DNA from: Pseudomonas veronii
GTDB lineage: Bacteria > Pseudomonadota > Gammaproteobacteria > Pseudomonadales > Pseudomonadaceae
Reading direction: 5' to 3'
Length of the DNA stretch: 64,000 bases
Assembly (NCBI RefSeq): GCF_001439695.1
Contig: NZ_JYLL01000001.1
Coordinates: forward strand, 62,001 to 126,000
The notes beneath the pieces are model-generated. The model was not told the DNA's origin and did no database searches. It saw only the letters and a list, made by a program, of their open reading frames with translations. Both the position numbers and the translations under genes were made by a program. Positions 37,980 through 48,252 of this stretch are shown here, piece by piece (position 1 is the first letter of the stretch; the number at the start of each line of letters is the position of its first letter).

Positions 37980-39584
37980 CTACCGACGCACGATCAGATA
38001 AACACCCACGGCGACCATGATGCCGGCCGGCCAGTGGCCCAGTTGATTCAGCGGCCCGCCGATGGCCAGCATCACCCCGCCGACCAGATGCGCGGCGCCC
38101 AGCAGGCGCAGGAACCAGTCGTCCTTGCGCGTGTGCCACGGCGGCGTCGGGTCTTTGGCGTGGGGCTGGGACATGCGTTCCAGCAGGTCGCGGGTCATGT
38201 TGGCCAGGTGCGGCAGTTGCTCCACCTGGCTCTGCAGGTTGCCCAGCAGGGTTTTCGGGCTGACCCGCTCGCGCATCCAGCGTTCGAGGAACGGCTGGGC
38301 GGTGTTCCACAGGTCGAGGTCGGGGTACAGCTGGCGGCCCAGGCCTTCAATGTTCAGCAGGGTTTTCTGCAGCAGCACCAACTGCGGCTGCACTTCCATA
38401 TTGAAGCGCCGCGCGGTCTGGAACAGGCGCATCAGCACCTGGCCGAAGGAAATGTCTTTCAGCGGTTTTTCGAAGATCGGCTCGCACACGGTGCGGATCG
38501 CCGCTTCGAATTCGTTGAGCTTGGTTTCCGCCGGCACCCAACCCGAATCGATGTGCAACTGCGCCACGCGGCGGTAATCGCGCTTGAAGAAGGCGAACAG
38601 GTTGCGCGCCAGGTAGTCCTGGTCTTCCGGGGTCAGGCTGCCGACGATGCCGCAGTCGATCGCAATGTACTGCGGGCTCCACGGGTTGAGGGTGCTGACG
38701 AAGATATTGCCGGGGTGCATGTCGGCATGGAAGAAACTGTCGCGGAACACCTGGGTGAAGAAGATCTCCACGCCGCGCTCGGCGAGCATCTTCATGTTGG
38801 TGCGCTGGTCGGCCAGGGTCGCGAGGTCGGTGACCTGCACGCCGTAGATGCGCTCCATCACCAACACTTTAGGGCGGCACCAGTCCCAATACACTTGCGG
38901 CACATACAGCAGCGGTGAGCCTTCAAAGTTGCGCTTGAGCTGGCTGGCGTTGGCCGCTTCGCGCAGCAGGTCGAGTTCGTCGTAGATGGTTTTTTCGTAG
39001 TCGGCGACCACGTCCACCGGGTGCAACAGGCGCGCGTCGGCGGAGAAGCGTTCGGCGGCGCGGGCGAGAATGAACAGCCACGCCAGGTCTTGGCCGATGA
39101 TCGGTTTGAGGCCCGGGCGAATCACCTTCACCACCACTTCTTCGCCGGTCTTGAGCTGCGCCGCATGCACTTGCGCCACCGAGGCCGAGGCCAGGGGCTC
39201 GACGTCGAAACGGCTGAACACGTCGCTGATCTTCTGGCCCAACTGCTCTTCGATCAGCTTCATCGACTGCTGCGAATCGAACGGCGGCACGCGGTCCTGC
39301 AGCAGCATCAGTTCGTCGGCGATGTCTTCGGGCAGCAGGTCGCGACGGGTCGAGAGGATCTGCCCGAACTTGATAAAGATCGGCCCCAGATCCTGCAAGG
39401 CCAGGCGCAGGCGCGCGCCACGGCTCAGGTCCAGCGGCTTGCGCGGGAACCAGCGCCACGGCAGCACATAGCGCACGGCAAGCAGGAACCACGGCAACGG
39501 CAGGGCGAACAGCAGGTCATCGAGGCGGTAGCGGATTACGACGCGCTGGATACGGAACAAACGGCGGACGGCGAGCAGCTTCAT
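37980..39584 (-). CDS. ubiB: Ubiquinone biosynthesis protein UbiB (atypical kinase/ATPase)
   Basis: Membrane-associated ADCK/UbiB family protein needed for ubiquinone synthesis. The family KxGQ motif is seen in [19 protein letters not shown], an alanine-rich nucleotide loop in [13 protein letters not shown], and the catalytic [10 protein letters not shown] and IDCGIVG. Two C-terminal hydrophobic helices anchor it. 534 residues. Overlaps ubiJ by four bases. Confidence 0.95.
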   Translation of the reverse strand: MKLLAVRRLFRIQRVVIRYRLDDLLFALPLPWFLLAVRYVLPWRWFPRKPLDLSRGARLRLALQDLGPIFIKFGQILSTRRDLLPEDIADELMLLQDRVPPFDSQQSMKLIEEQLGQKISDVFSRFDVEPLASASVAQVHAAQLKTGEEVVVKVIRPGLKPIIGQDLAWLFILARAAERFSADARLLHPVDVVADYEKTIYDELDLLREAANASQLKRNFEGSPLLYVPQVYWDWCRPKVLVMERIYGVQVTDLATLADQRTNMKMLAERGVEIFFTQVFRDSFFHADMHPGNIFVSTLNPWSPQYIAIDCGIVGSLTPEDQDYLARNLFAFFKRDYRRVAQLHIDSGWVPAETKLNEFEAAIRTVCEPIFEKPLKDISFGQVLMRLFQTARRFNMEVQPQLVLLQKTLLNIEGLGRQLYPDLDLWNTAQPFLERWMRERVSPKTLLGNLQSQVEQLPHLANMTRDLLERMSQPHAKDPTPPWHTRKDDWFLRLLGAAHLVGGVMLAIGGPLNQLGHWPAGIMVAVGVYLIVRR

Positions 39585-40204
39585 GCGTTATCGCTTGGAT
39601 CAAGGGAACGGCTCAGGCGCTCGAAGCGGGCCTCAAGGCGTTCCAGGTCGATTTTGGCCTTGTCGAGTTCACGAAAGCGCGCTTGCGCTTCCCGTTGTCC
39701 GACCAGGGTGCGCGATTCTTCGCTCAGGTATTCGGCGAGGTTCTGGTTGAGGCTGGCGAACCCCTGCTGGTACCAGTGCGTGCGACTGCGCAAGTGGCCG
39801 CTGATCAACTGGGTGGGCACGGGGCCGATCCAGCGCGACAGTTCGTATTCCCAGTCCAGTTCCAGGTCCTGCAGCACGGCGGCCAGGTCCATCAGCACCG
39901 CGCTGTCGCCTTCCAGCGCCACTTCGGGGCCGTGGAGGATGGCGGTCTTGTTGCGGCTCAGCGCCAGGTGCAACAGGCTCGAGGCCGGCGCACGCAGGGT
40001 GCAGTCGGCCTCGGCGGCCCAATGGGTCGCGAGCAACAGGCCTTCGTCGCTGGGCAGGATAAACAGCTGCAAGGCGGGGCTCGTGCAGTCGACGGCGATG
40101 ATCTTGCCGTTCAAGTGCGCCAGCCGCGCCAGGGCGGTGCTGTCCAGGCGCAGCACGCGGTTGACGCCGTGTTCGACGCTGGCGAGCAGGCCTTGGAACA
40201 GCAT
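39581..40204 (-). CDS. ubiJ: Ubiquinone biosynthesis accessory factor UbiJ
   Basis: SCP2-domain protein thought to bind lipid intermediates and organise the soluble Ubi complex with UbiK. 207 residues from ATG 40204, which shares a base with the ubiE stop. The SCP2 part ([20 protein letters not shown]) is followed by a C-terminal coiled coil ([18 protein letters not shown]). Confidence 0.9.
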   Translation of the reverse strand: MLFQGLLASVEHGVNRVLRLDSTALARLAHLNGKIIAVDCTSPALQLFILPSDEGLLLATHWAAEADCTLRAPASSLLHLALSRNKTAILHGPEVALEGDSAVLMDLAAVLQDLELDWEYELSRWIGPVPTQLISGHLRSRTHWYQQGFASLNQNLAEYLSEESRTLVGQREAQARFRELDKAKIDLERLEARFERLSRSLDPSDNA

Positions 40205-40974
40205 CAGGGCTTGATGCCGCGGTGCAGGGCGACGATGCCCGAGGTCATGTTGTGGTAGGTCACGCGGTCGAAACCGGCGTCCACCATCATCGACTTCAGG
40301 GTTTCCTGGTCGGGGTGCATGCGGATCGATTCGGCCAGGTAGCGATAGCTCTCGGCGTCGTTGGTGATCAGCTTGCCCATCAACGGCATGAAGGCGAACG
40401 AGTAGGTGTCGTAGACCTTGGACATCAGCGCGTTGGTCGGCTTGGAGAACTCCAGCACCAACAGCCGGCCGCCGGGCTTGAGCACGCGCAGCATCGAGCG
40501 GATCGCGTCTTCCTTGTGGGTCACGTTGCGCAGGCCGAAGGCGATGGTCACGCAGTCGAAATGGTTGTCGGGGAACGGCAGCTTTTCCGCATCGGCCTGG
40601 ACGAATTCGATATTGCCGGCCACGCCTTTGTCGAGCAGGCGATCGCGGCCGACCTTGAGCATCGAGCCGTTGATATCCGCCAGCACCACCTGGCCGGTCG
40701 GGCCGACCAGCTTGGAGAACTTGGCCGCCAGGTCGCCCGTGCCGCCAGCGATGTCCAGCACGCGGTTGCCGGTACGCACGCCCGACAGTTCGATGGTGAA
40801 GCGCTTCCACAGGCGGTGCATGCCGCCGGACAGCACGTCGTTCATCAGGTCGTACTTGGCCGCAACGGAGTGGAACACTTCAGCGACTTTCTGCGCTTTC
40901 TGGCTTTCCGGGACGTTTTTGAAGCCGAAGTGAGTGGTGGGTTCGGCATCGCTGCCTTTGCGCTGATCAGTCAT
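40204..40974 (-). CDS. ubiE: Ubiquinone/menaquinone C-methyltransferase UbiE
   Basis: SAM-dependent C-methyltransferase of ubiquinone synthesis. ATG 40974 gives 256 residues starting [18 protein letters not shown]. Signatures: [22 protein letters not shown] motif [35 protein letters not shown] and [14 protein letters not shown]. First gene of the ubiE-ubiJ-ubiB-his-tat-rsmE run. Confidence 0.96.
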   Translation of the reverse strand: MTDQRKGSDAEPTTHFGFKNVPESQKAQKVAEVFHSVAAKYDLMNDVLSGGMHRLWKRFTIELSGVRTGNRVLDIAGGTGDLAAKFSKLVGPTGQVVLADINGSMLKVGRDRLLDKGVAGNIEFVQADAEKLPFPDNHFDCVTIAFGLRNVTHKEDAIRSMLRVLKPGGRLLVLEFSKPTNALMSKVYDTYSFAFMPLMGKLITNDAESYRYLAESIRMHPDQETLKSMMVDAGFDRVTYHNMTSGIVALHRGIKP

Positions 40975-41118
40975 ATCGCTGTCACCAAAAGAGAATGCGG
41001 GACATGATAATCCCCAAGGCCTGCTTTGTCTTGGCAAGGCTGAAGGTAAGATAGGTGCTCACCGAGACCTTTTGCCGCATGGCAGGTGTTCAAGTCGTTA
41101 TAAAGAGGAGTCGTTGCA

Positions 41119-41394
41119 ATGGCCCGTATCACTGTTGAACGTGCACACACCCTGGGTAAAGAAGGCGCACGGGCGAAGGCCGAGAAGCTGGCACAGAAAC
41201 TCCAGGATCAATATGGCCTGGAGCCTTCGTGGTCTGGCGATACGTTGAACCTCAAGCGTTCGGGGGTTAAAGGCACGGTGCAGGTCGCCGCTGATCTGTT
41301 GCGTATCGATGTGGAACTGGGCCTGCTGATGTCGGCCATGAGTGGCACCATCAAGACTGAAATCGAGAAAGCCCTGGATAAAGCCTTGGCCTGA
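41119..41394 (+). CDS. Polyhydroxyalkanoic acid system family protein
   Basis: A 91-residue protein of the PHA_gran_rgn family, often found beside phasin genes. Pattern ITVERAHTLGKEGARAKAEK then WSGDTLNLKRSGVKGTVQV. Role not known; likely granule-associated. AAAGAGGAG precedes the ATG. It points in the same direction as phaI and may be co-transcribed. Confidence 0.8.
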   Translation: MARITVERAHTLGKEGARAKAEKLAQKLQDQYGLEPSWSGDTLNLKRSGVKGTVQVAADLLRIDVELGLLMSAMSGTIKTEIEKALDKALA

Positions 41395-41498
41395 TCCGAC
41401 TGTTGTTAGGGTGCCGATTCTAATTTTTCTGCCTACTTTGTGCCCAAGCCCTCAACTTCTGCGGGCCGTTCCTCCACCCTTTTTGCGTGAGGTGCACC

Positions 41499-41921
41499 AT
41501 GGCCAAAGTTACCCTGAAGAAAAAAATCGACGCCCCGAGCCACGCCCTGGACGAGGTTAAAACCTATGCCCGCAAGATCTGGCTGGCAGGCCTGGGTGCC
41601 TATGCCAGGGTCGGAAACGAGGGCGGCGCGTACTTCAAAGAGCTGGTAAAGACTGGGCAACATGTTGAAAGTAAAGGTAAAAAAGTTGCCGTTGAACAAC
41701 TTGATGCTGCCAACAGTCAGATTGACCAAGTAAAGAGTAATCTCTCCAGCGTCAAAGGCCGGGTTGAAGTTCAACTGGATAAAGTTGAAAAAGCTTTTGA
41801 CACTCGTGTTGCAAGTGCCTTGAATCGAATCGGCATTGCGTCTAAACATGACGTGGAGACACTCTCTGCTAAGCTCGAAGAGCTGACGGCATTGCTCGAA
41901 CGTGTCGCGCGTAAACACTAA
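41499..41921 (+). CDS. phaI: Phasin PhaI (PHA granule-associated protein)
   Basis: Small phasin that coats medium-chain PHA granules. ATG 41499 (after GAGG) gives 140 residues: the conserved phasin core ARKIWLAGLGAYARVG near the N-terminus and a coiled-coil region towards the C-terminus ending LTALLERVARKH. It lies 12 bases before phaF, whose core is similar. Confidence 0.93.
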   Translation: MAKVTLKKKIDAPSHALDEVKTYARKIWLAGLGAYARVGNEGGAYFKELVKTGQHVESKGKKVAVEQLDAANSQIDQVKSNLSSVKGRVEVQLDKVEKAFDTRVASALNRIGIASKHDVETLSAKLEELTALLERVARKH

Positions 41922-41933
41922 GGAGACATCGGG

Positions 41934-42803
41934 ATGGCTGTTAAAAAGACTACTCAGAAAGAAGGCAGCTCGTGGGTCGGGAAAGTTGAAGAATATTCCC
42001 GCAAGATCTGGCTGGCTGGTTTAGGCGTTTACTCGAAGATCGACAGTGACGGCAGCAAACTCTTCGAGACGTTGGTTAAAGACGGCGAGAAGGCCGAGAA
42101 GTTGACCAAAAGCACCGTGGGTAAAAAAGTCGATGCGGCCAAGGCCAGCGCCGGTTCCGCCAAGTCGAGCATTTCCGAGACTTGGAACAAGTTGGAAGAA
42201 ACTTTCGACAAGCGCCTTAACAGTGCGATTTCGCGACTGGGCGTACCCAGCCGTGCTGAAGTGAAAGCACTGCACAGCAAGGTCGAGACCCTGACCAAGC
42301 AAATCGAAAAACTCACCGGTGCCAAAGTCACCCCGGTGAAGGCTGCTGCGTCCAAGCCTGCCGCTAAAACCGCTGCCGCCAAGCCGGCTGCGAAAACGGC
42401 CGCCAAGCCACTGGTCAAAGCCGCCGCCAAGCCGGCTGCCAAACCTGCGGCCAAAGCGCCAGCCAAAGCCGTGGCTAAACCTGCGGCCAAGCCAGCGGCG
42501 AAAGTTGCAGCGGCCAAACCTGCGGCCAAGCCAGCGGCTAAACCAGTGGCCGCTAAAGCCGCTGCCAAGCCTGCTGCCAAACCCGCCGCTAAAGCGGTCG
42601 CCGCCAAACCTGCTGCGGCCAAACCTGCCGCCGCGAAGAAGCCGGTCGCCGCGAAAAAGCCCGCAGCAGCGAAGCCGGCCGTGGCCGCCAAGCCTGCGCC
42701 TGCGGCACTCGCCGCTTCCAGCGCCAACTCGGCAGCCGCACCGACCGCTGCGCCTGCACCGACTGCCGCATCGGTAACCCCGACGCCATCCAGTCAGTCC
42801 TGA
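41934..42803 (+). CDS. phaF: Phasin PhaF with histone-like AAKP-repeat tail
   Basis: Two-domain phasin. Residues 1-140 hold the granule-binding phasin helix (SRKIWLAGLGVYSKID) and a leucine-zipper-like stretch (VKALHSKVETLTKQIEKL). The rest is a long run of Lys/Ala/Pro repeats (AAKPAAK type), resembling histone H1; in P. putida this tail binds DNA and helps distribute granules at cell division. 289 residues. The DNA repeats at 42340-42690 are due to this coding pattern. Confidence 0.95.
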   Translation: MAVKKTTQKEGSSWVGKVEEYSRKIWLAGLGVYSKIDSDGSKLFETLVKDGEKAEKLTKSTVGKKVDAAKASAGSAKSSISETWNKLEETFDKRLNSAISRLGVPSRAEVKALHSKVETLTKQIEKLTGAKVTPVKAAASKPAAKTAAAKPAAKTAAKPLVKAAAKPAAKPAAKAPAKAVAKPAAKPAAKVAAAKPAAKPAAKPVAAKAAAKPAAKPAAKAVAAKPAAAKPAAAKKPVAAKKPAAAKPAVAAKPAPAALAASSANSAAAPTAAPAPTAASVTPTPSSQS

Positions 42804-42820
42804 TCTTTTCGGGGCACCTG

Positions 42821-42855
42821 AAAAAGCGCCCGGCCTGTGAAGGTCGGGCGTTTTT
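42821..42855. terminator. Bidirectional terminator between phaF and phaD
   Basis: AAAAAGCGCCCGGCCT and AGGTCGGGCGTTTTT form a stem with A- and T-runs on either side, placed between convergent phaIF and phaC1ZC2D. The following 42856-43027 stretch shows no gene. Confidence 0.85.
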
Positions 42856-43027
42856 ATGATCGGTCAGTCCATTCGATTGCCGCACGGTTCTCGCGCAGTG
42901 CAAGTACGATCAGTACGCAAAAACAATCGGCTTATCGAAAGTTGGGGATCAGAAGTGACTGCGAGCTGTTCAAGTTCACTCGACAGTTCGGTGAGCCTCA
43001 ATGACGCAGTGCCTGTAAGGCACACGT

Positions 43028-43648
43028 TTAACCCGGATCGTCCATATAGCGCAGCGCCAGGCGCTCCGTGGTTTCCCGCGCTGCTGGCAACAGGTGCGGC
43101 GCGACCAGCATCATGATCTGGTAGACCACCACCTGCACCTCGCCTTCACGGTCGAGAATGCGTTGGTAGTCCAGGGAAAACAGCAGGGTCATGGTGATCT
43201 GCTCAACCAATTGGCCTAGCGCCTGGGTGCTGCTGACCAACTGCCCCGCCGCCTGCAGCCGTGCGAGTAATGACGCCAGGGTGCGCTTGAGCGCCGTGAG
43301 CAGGTGGCGAATGCCTCTTGCCAGTTTCGGCAGGCGCCCCGCCAGGTTCGACAGGTCCTGGAACAGGAACCGGTAATGGGCCATGCGCTCGACGATCAGG
43401 TGCAGGAACAGCCAGTAATCCTGGGCCTCCAGTTGCGCGCCTGGCGGTGGGTCGAGCAGGGGCGCCAGCTCACTCTGGAAACGCTCGAACAGCCCGAGCA
43501 CCAGCGGTTCCTTGCCATGGAAGTGGTAGTAGAGATTGCCGGGGCTGATCCCCATTTCATTGGCCACCTCCATGGTCGACACGTTCGGTTCGCCCTTGTG
43601 GTTGAACAGCAGCAGGGCACATTCAAGGATACGGTCGCGGGTTTTCAT
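43028..43648 (-). CDS. phaD: TetR-family regulator PhaD
   Basis: Regulator of the pha locus; in P. putida it activates phaI and phaC1 transcription. 206 residues with an N-terminal helix-turn-helix (STMEVANEMGISPGNLYYHF) and a helical ligand domain. It is 28 bases after phaC2, in the usual order. Confidence 0.9.
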   Translation of the reverse strand: MKTRDRILECALLLFNHKGEPNVSTMEVANEMGISPGNLYYHFHGKEPLVLGLFERFQSELAPLLDPPPGAQLEAQDYWLFLHLIVERMAHYRFLFQDLSNLAGRLPKLARGIRHLLTALKRTLASLLARLQAAGQLVSSTQALGQLVEQITMTLLFSLDYQRILDREGEVQVVVYQIMMLVAPHLLPAARETTERLALRYMDDPG

Positions 43649-43676
43649 CCGGTCTTCTTAAATAGGATCGTTGAGC

Positions 43677-45359
43677 TCAGCGGACCCGCACGTAAGTGCC
43701 TGGCGCTGCTTCCATCGGTGGGTAATTCTGGTTGCCCAGGGCGGTGAGGGTTTCGCGTTGTACGCCCGAGCGCGCTTGAATCCACGCCAGCCACTCGGGC
43801 CACCAGCTGCCTTCGACGTGGCTGGCGTCGTAGTACCAGGCACGTGGGTCGCTGCTCAGCTTGAGGTTCTCGACGTAGTTGGCCTTGGGGTTGCCCGGCG
43901 GGTTGAGGATGCTCTGGATATGCCCGCTGTTGGACAGCACGAAGCGCCGCTCGCCGCCCAGCAACTGCGTGGAGCGGTACACCGCGTCCCATGGCGTGAT
44001 GTGGTCGTTGATCCCGGCCACGCTGAAGCTGTCCACCGTGACCTTCTGCAAGTCGATGGGCGTGCCGCACACTTCCAGGCCACCGGGACGGCTCAGCGGG
44101 TTGTGTTTGAAGAAGTCCAGCAGGTCGCCATGCAGGGCGGCGGGCAGGCGCGTGTTGTCGTTGTTCCAGTACAGGATGTCGAAGGCCGGCGGTTCCTTGC
44201 CCAGCAGGTAGTTGTTGATCCAGTAGTTCCAGATCAGGTCGTTGGGGCGCATCCAGGCAAATACCTTGGCCATGTCGCGACCGTCCAGCACGCCTTGCTG
44301 GTAGGAGCGGCGCTTGGCGGCTTCCAGGGTTTGCTCGTCGGCGAACAGGGTGGCGGGGCTGTCGATCTGGCTGTCGAGCAGGCTCACCAGATAGCTGGCG
44401 CTGGGGACGCGGCGCAACTGGCGCTTGGCTTGCAGGTGGCCTTGCAGCGCGGCGATGGTCAGGCCGCCGGCGCAGGCGCCCATCAGGTTGACCTCGCGGG
44501 CGCCGGTGATTGCGCGGCAGACGTTGAGTGCTTCCTCCAGCGCGGCCACGTAGGTGGACAGGCCCCATTCGCGGTGGCGCACATCCGGGTTGCGCCAGCT
44601 GACGATGAAGGTCTGCAGGCTGTTTTTCAGGGCGTACTGCACGAAGCTGTTGGCCGGGCTCAGGTCGAAGATGTAGTACTTGTTGATTTGCGGCGGCACG
44701 ATCAACAGGGGCTTGGCGTACTGCTTTTCGCTCATGGGCTTGTACTGGATCAGCTCCAGCAGCTCATTGCGAAACACCACCGAGCCTGGCGTGGTGGCGA
44801 CGGTCTTGCCCACTTCAAAGGCGTGCTTGCTGACCTGGCGCGGCAGGCCGTTGTTGTGCAGCATGTCTTCGAACAGGTTGCTCACGCCGCGCACCACGCT
44901 GTTACCGCCGGAGTTGAGCAGTTCCTTGATGGCCAGCGGGTTGAGCAAGGTGTTGGAGGGCGATACCGCATCGTTGATCAGGGTGAACGCGAAGTGCGCG
45001 CGGGCGCGGTCATCGGCGCTCAGGGTGCTGTCATCGATCCAGCTGCGGGTTTGCTTCTGCCAGCTCAGGTACGCCTGCAGGCTGCGCCGGTACAGCGGGT
45101 TGAGGGCCCAGGTCGGGTCGATGAAGCGGCTGTCGTGGGGGTTGGGTTCATGCACGGTTTCGCCCAGCAGCACGCGCCCCAGTTGACCGCCCAGGGCCAG
45201 GGCATGACGAGCGGTATGCACCGGGTTGCGCAAGCCGTGGGCGGCGACGCTGCGCAGGGTCGACAGCAAGTCCCGGCCGCGCAGGCCGGTGATCGCATTT
45301 TGCGCATTGATGAACGCGGCAGGGGTGGGCGCCGGGTTCGTCACGGGTCGTTCTCGCAT
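43677..45359 (-). CDS. phaC2: Class II PHA synthase 2
   Basis: Polymerises (R)-3-hydroxyacyl-CoA into medium-chain-length PHA. 560 residues from ATG 45359, with AGGAG upstream. Lipase-like box GACAGG with catalytic cysteine (LMGACAGGLTI), PhaC-type motifs VPPQINKYYIFDLSP, WRNPDVRHREWGLSTY, and the catalytic Asp and His in VAGINDHITPWD and SNSGHIQS. Paralogue of phaC1 on the other side of phaZ. Confidence 0.96.
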   Translation of the reverse strand: MRERPVTNPAPTPAAFINAQNAITGLRGRDLLSTLRSVAAHGLRNPVHTARHALALGGQLGRVLLGETVHEPNPHDSRFIDPTWALNPLYRRSLQAYLSWQKQTRSWIDDSTLSADDRARAHFAFTLINDAVSPSNTLLNPLAIKELLNSGGNSVVRGVSNLFEDMLHNNGLPRQVSKHAFEVGKTVATTPGSVVFRNELLELIQYKPMSEKQYAKPLLIVPPQINKYYIFDLSPANSFVQYALKNSLQTFIVSWRNPDVRHREWGLSTYVAALEEALNVCRAITGAREVNLMGACAGGLTIAALQGHLQAKRQLRRVPSASYLVSLLDSQIDSPATLFADEQTLEAAKRRSYQQGVLDGRDMAKVFAWMRPNDLIWNYWINNYLLGKEPPAFDILYWNNDNTRLPAALHGDLLDFFKHNPLSRPGGLEVCGTPIDLQKVTVDSFSVAGINDHITPWDAVYRSTQLLGGERRFVLSNSGHIQSILNPPGNPKANYVENLKLSSDPRAWYYDASHVEGSWWPEWLAWIQARSGVQRETLTALGNQNYPPMEAAPGTYVRVR

Positions 45360-45447
45360 GAGCCAACACTCCTTCGTCAAGTCATCAACAGGCACGCCAA
45401 TTCAGAACCATAGTCGGTTCTCGGCAAGTTGCGCGGCGGTGTGGTCC

Positions 45448-46293
45448 TTACACCGCCGGACGGGGATGAATCACCGCGCGCAGGCGCTCCTCCTCGAGAA
45501 ATTTCATGATGATCGGCGCCACGGCTTCGGCGCGAGTGATCAGGAACAGGTGGCCATCATCGATGATGTGCAGCTGTGCGTTGGGAATGCGCCAGGCGAG
45601 CATCCGCATGTTGATCAGTGGGATCAGCGGGTCGTCGTCCCCGGCCAGCACCAGGGTCGGCTGACGGATCTTGTGCAGCCAGTGGATGCTGGTCCAGCCC
45701 AGCCCGGCGAACAGTTGCCAGTAGTAACCCAGCTTGCCGGCCGAGCGCACTTTGCTCGCATGTTCGGCGGCCAGGTTCGAATCGCGGCGGAACGAACCGC
45801 CATAAATCATCGGTGCAATACGCACCACGTGAGACGGCTGGATATAGCGCCGCGGGCTCGCCATCAGCCACAGCACTTTCGGCTTGCCCGGCACCATCAC
45901 CGCACCGGCGGCGGTCGCGGCGAGAATCAGCTTCTTGCAGCGCTCCGGGTAGTCGTAGGCAAACTGCTGCGCCAACGCGCCGCCCCAGGACACGCCCACC
46001 GCATTCACCTGGCCGTAGTCCAGGTAATCGAGCATGCGCGCGGTGAGCTTGGCCAGGCCGGGAAAGCGATACGGCCGCTTGGGTGTCGACGAGCCGCCCA
46101 CGCCCGGCACATCGAAGGCGATCACTTCCAGGTCCGGGTCCAGGGCCTGGACGAACGGAAACACCAGCTCGAGGTTGGCGCCGATGCCGTTGAAGATCAG
46201 CAGTGGCGTCAAGTGCGACTTGCCCGGGCGTACCGCCGTGCGGATGGTCTGGCCATCCAGGTCGATGGTGCGGAAAATGAACGGTTGCGGCAT
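45448..46293 (-). CDS. phaZ: Intracellular medium-chain-length PHA depolymerase
   Basis: Serine hydrolase that mobilises stored PHA. ATG 46293 gives 281 residues (MPQPFIFRTIDLDGQTIRT start). Nucleophile elbow GVSWGGALAQ, acid in LVLAGDDDPLIP and histidine in IDDGHLFLIT. Sits between the two synthase genes. Confidence 0.95.
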   Translation of the reverse strand: MPQPFIFRTIDLDGQTIRTAVRPGKSHLTPLLIFNGIGANLELVFPFVQALDPDLEVIAFDVPGVGGSSTPKRPYRFPGLAKLTARMLDYLDYGQVNAVGVSWGGALAQQFAYDYPERCKKLILAATAAGAVMVPGKPKVLWLMASPRRYIQPSHVVRIAPMIYGGSFRRDSNLAAEHASKVRSAGKLGYYWQLFAGLGWTSIHWLHKIRQPTLVLAGDDDPLIPLINMRMLAWRIPNAQLHIIDDGHLFLITRAEAVAPIIMKFLEEERLRAVIHPRPAV

Positions 46294-46332
46294 GCTCAAG
46301 CCCTGTGAAGTATTGCAGTCCGAGTGAGGTCA

Positions 46333-46425
46333 GTGTGGGAGGGGGCTTGCTCCCGATGACGTTCGGTCAGTCAATGGATCTGGCGACTGATACACCGCTA
46401 TCGGGAGTAAGCTCCCTCCCACATT
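46333..46425. repeat. GI-type REP doublet (REPIN) between phaC1 and phaZ
   Basis: Arms GTGTGGGAGGGGGCTTGCTC and GAGTAAGCTCCCTCCCACAT enclose a unique centre. Located inside the pha operon, where it could attenuate or process the transcript between synthase and depolymerase. Confidence 0.87.
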
Positions 46426-46456
46426 TGATCTCATTTCAATCCCAAAAAAGTGTGCT

Positions 46457-48136
46457 CTAGCGTTCATGCACATAGGTACCCGGTGCCGCTTCGGCTGCGG
46501 CGTAGGTTTTATTGCCTAATGTCGTCGGTGCCTTCTTCAACTTGCCCGCCCGCTCCGCCTGCCACGCCTGCCAATGCAACCACCACGAGTCGGTGTGCTT
46601 GGTCGCATTTTCCTGCCATTCCAGCGGCTTGCCCGCCAGGCCGTCGCTGGTCTGGTAGCGCGCCTTGGGGTTGCCCGGCGGGTTGAGGATGCTCTGGATA
46701 TGCCCGCTGCTCGACAGCACAAACTCCACCTTGCCGCCAAACAGCTGCGCCGACTTGTAGCAGGACTGCCACGGTGTGATGTGGTCGTTGGTGCCGGCCA
46801 ATGAGTAGATATCGGCCGTGACCTGCTTGAGGTCGATCGGCGTGCCGCACACTTCCAGGGCGTTGGCGCGCACCAGTGGGTTGTTCTTGAACAGTTCGAT
46901 CAGGTCGCCGTGGAATGCCGCCGGCAAGCGCGTGGTGTCGTTGTTCCAGAACAGGATGTCGAACACCGGCGGCTCGTTGCCCAGCAGGTAGTTGTTGACC
47001 CAGTAGTTCCAGATCAGGTCGTTGGGGCGCATCCAGGCAAACACCTTGGCCATGTCGCGACCTTCCAGCACGCCGGCCTGGTAGGAGTGGCGCTTGGCCG
47101 CTTCCAGCGTCTGCTCGTCGACGAACAGCGCCACCTGGGTGTCCAGGGTGGTGTCCAGCACGCTCACCAGCAGGGTCAGGGCGTTGACCTTCTTCTCCCC
47201 CAGCGCCGCGTAGTGGCCGAGCAGGGCGGTGCAGGTGATGCCGCCGGAGCAGGCGCCGAGCATGTTGATGTCTTGACTGCCGGTAATCGCGGTGACCACA
47301 TCGACCGCTTCCTTGAGCGCCTCGATATAGGTCGACAGGCCCCACTCGCGCTGGGCCTTGGTCGGGTTGCGCCAACTGACGATAAACGTCTGCTGGCCGT
47401 TGCGCAGGCAGAAGCGCGCCAGGCTCTTATCCGGGCTCAGGTCGAAGACATAGAATTTGTTGATCTGCGGCGGCACCACCAGCAGCGGGCGTTCGTGGAC
47501 CTGTTCGGTGATCGGCTTGTACTGGATCAGCTCCAGCACGTCATTGCGAAACACCACCGAACCTTCGCTGGTGCCCAGGGACTTGCCGACCTCAAACGCG
47601 CCCATGTTGACCTGGCTCGGCATGCCGCCGTTGTGAACCATGTCCTTGGCCAGGTGGGACAGGCCGTCGAGCAGGCTTTTGCCGCCGGTTTCAAAGAAGC
47701 GCTTGACCGCCGCCGGGTTGGCCGCCGTGTTGGAGGGGGCCATGGCTTCGGTCATCAGGTTGATCACGAAGTGACCGCGGCTGATGTCCTGTTCCGACAG
47801 GTTGCTGTCACCGATCCAGTCGTGCAGTTCCTTGCGCCACGCCAGGTAGGTTTGCAGGTAACGCTTGTAGAGTGGGTTCTGGCTCCAGGCCGGGTCGTGA
47901 AAGCGACGGTCATCGCTTTCGGGCATCAGCGCGGATTTGCCGAACATCACATTTTTCAATTCGACGCCAAAGTGGGCGACATGCTTGACGCTGTGCAACG
48001 GTTGTCTGATGGCTTGGCTCAGCACCATCTTCGCTGAGGCCAATAAGTCCTTTTTACGTAACGCGATGATCGGGTTCAGCCCCAAGGTGTTTTCCGAGGC
48101 CTGGCGTTTCAAGTCATCGTTATTCTTGTTACTCAT
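46457..48136 (-). CDS. phaC1: Class II PHA synthase 1
   Basis: Main medium-chain-length PHA polymerase, 559 residues. N-terminus MSNKNNDDLKRQASENTLGL is characteristic. Catalytic cysteine in LGACSGGITC, VVPPQINKFYVFDLSPDKS, WRNPTKAQREWGLSTY, and the Asp and His of LAGTNDHITPWQ and SSSGHIQS. First gene of phaC1-phaZ-phaC2-phaD. Confidence 0.97.
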   Translation of the reverse strand: MSNKNNDDLKRQASENTLGLNPIIALRKKDLLASAKMVLSQAIRQPLHSVKHVAHFGVELKNVMFGKSALMPESDDRRFHDPAWSQNPLYKRYLQTYLAWRKELHDWIGDSNLSEQDISRGHFVINLMTEAMAPSNTAANPAAVKRFFETGGKSLLDGLSHLAKDMVHNGGMPSQVNMGAFEVGKSLGTSEGSVVFRNDVLELIQYKPITEQVHERPLLVVPPQINKFYVFDLSPDKSLARFCLRNGQQTFIVSWRNPTKAQREWGLSTYIEALKEAVDVVTAITGSQDINMLGACSGGITCTALLGHYAALGEKKVNALTLLVSVLDTTLDTQVALFVDEQTLEAAKRHSYQAGVLEGRDMAKVFAWMRPNDLIWNYWVNNYLLGNEPPVFDILFWNNDTTRLPAAFHGDLIELFKNNPLVRANALEVCGTPIDLKQVTADIYSLAGTNDHITPWQSCYKSAQLFGGKVEFVLSSSGHIQSILNPPGNPKARYQTSDGLAGKPLEWQENATKHTDSWWLHWQAWQAERAGKLKKAPTTLGNKTYAAAEAAPGTYVHER

Positions 48137-48252
48137 CTACGACGCTCCATTGTCCGAAAGACGAGTACCGGGTACCGCTGCGCACCACGTTTCGATACAC
48201 AACACAAGCCAGGTACTGCGACTCGGGTGACCGTTGATACCGCATCGTCAAA

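Noticed and set aside
40204..41037. Longer N-terminus for UbiE starting at 41037
   Set aside because: The extra 21 residues are not in the family; ATG 40974 gives the standard start.
42340..42690. Tandem repeats that could suggest a repeat array
   Set aside because: They are in-frame AAKP-type codon repeats of the PhaF tail, varying at synonymous positions.
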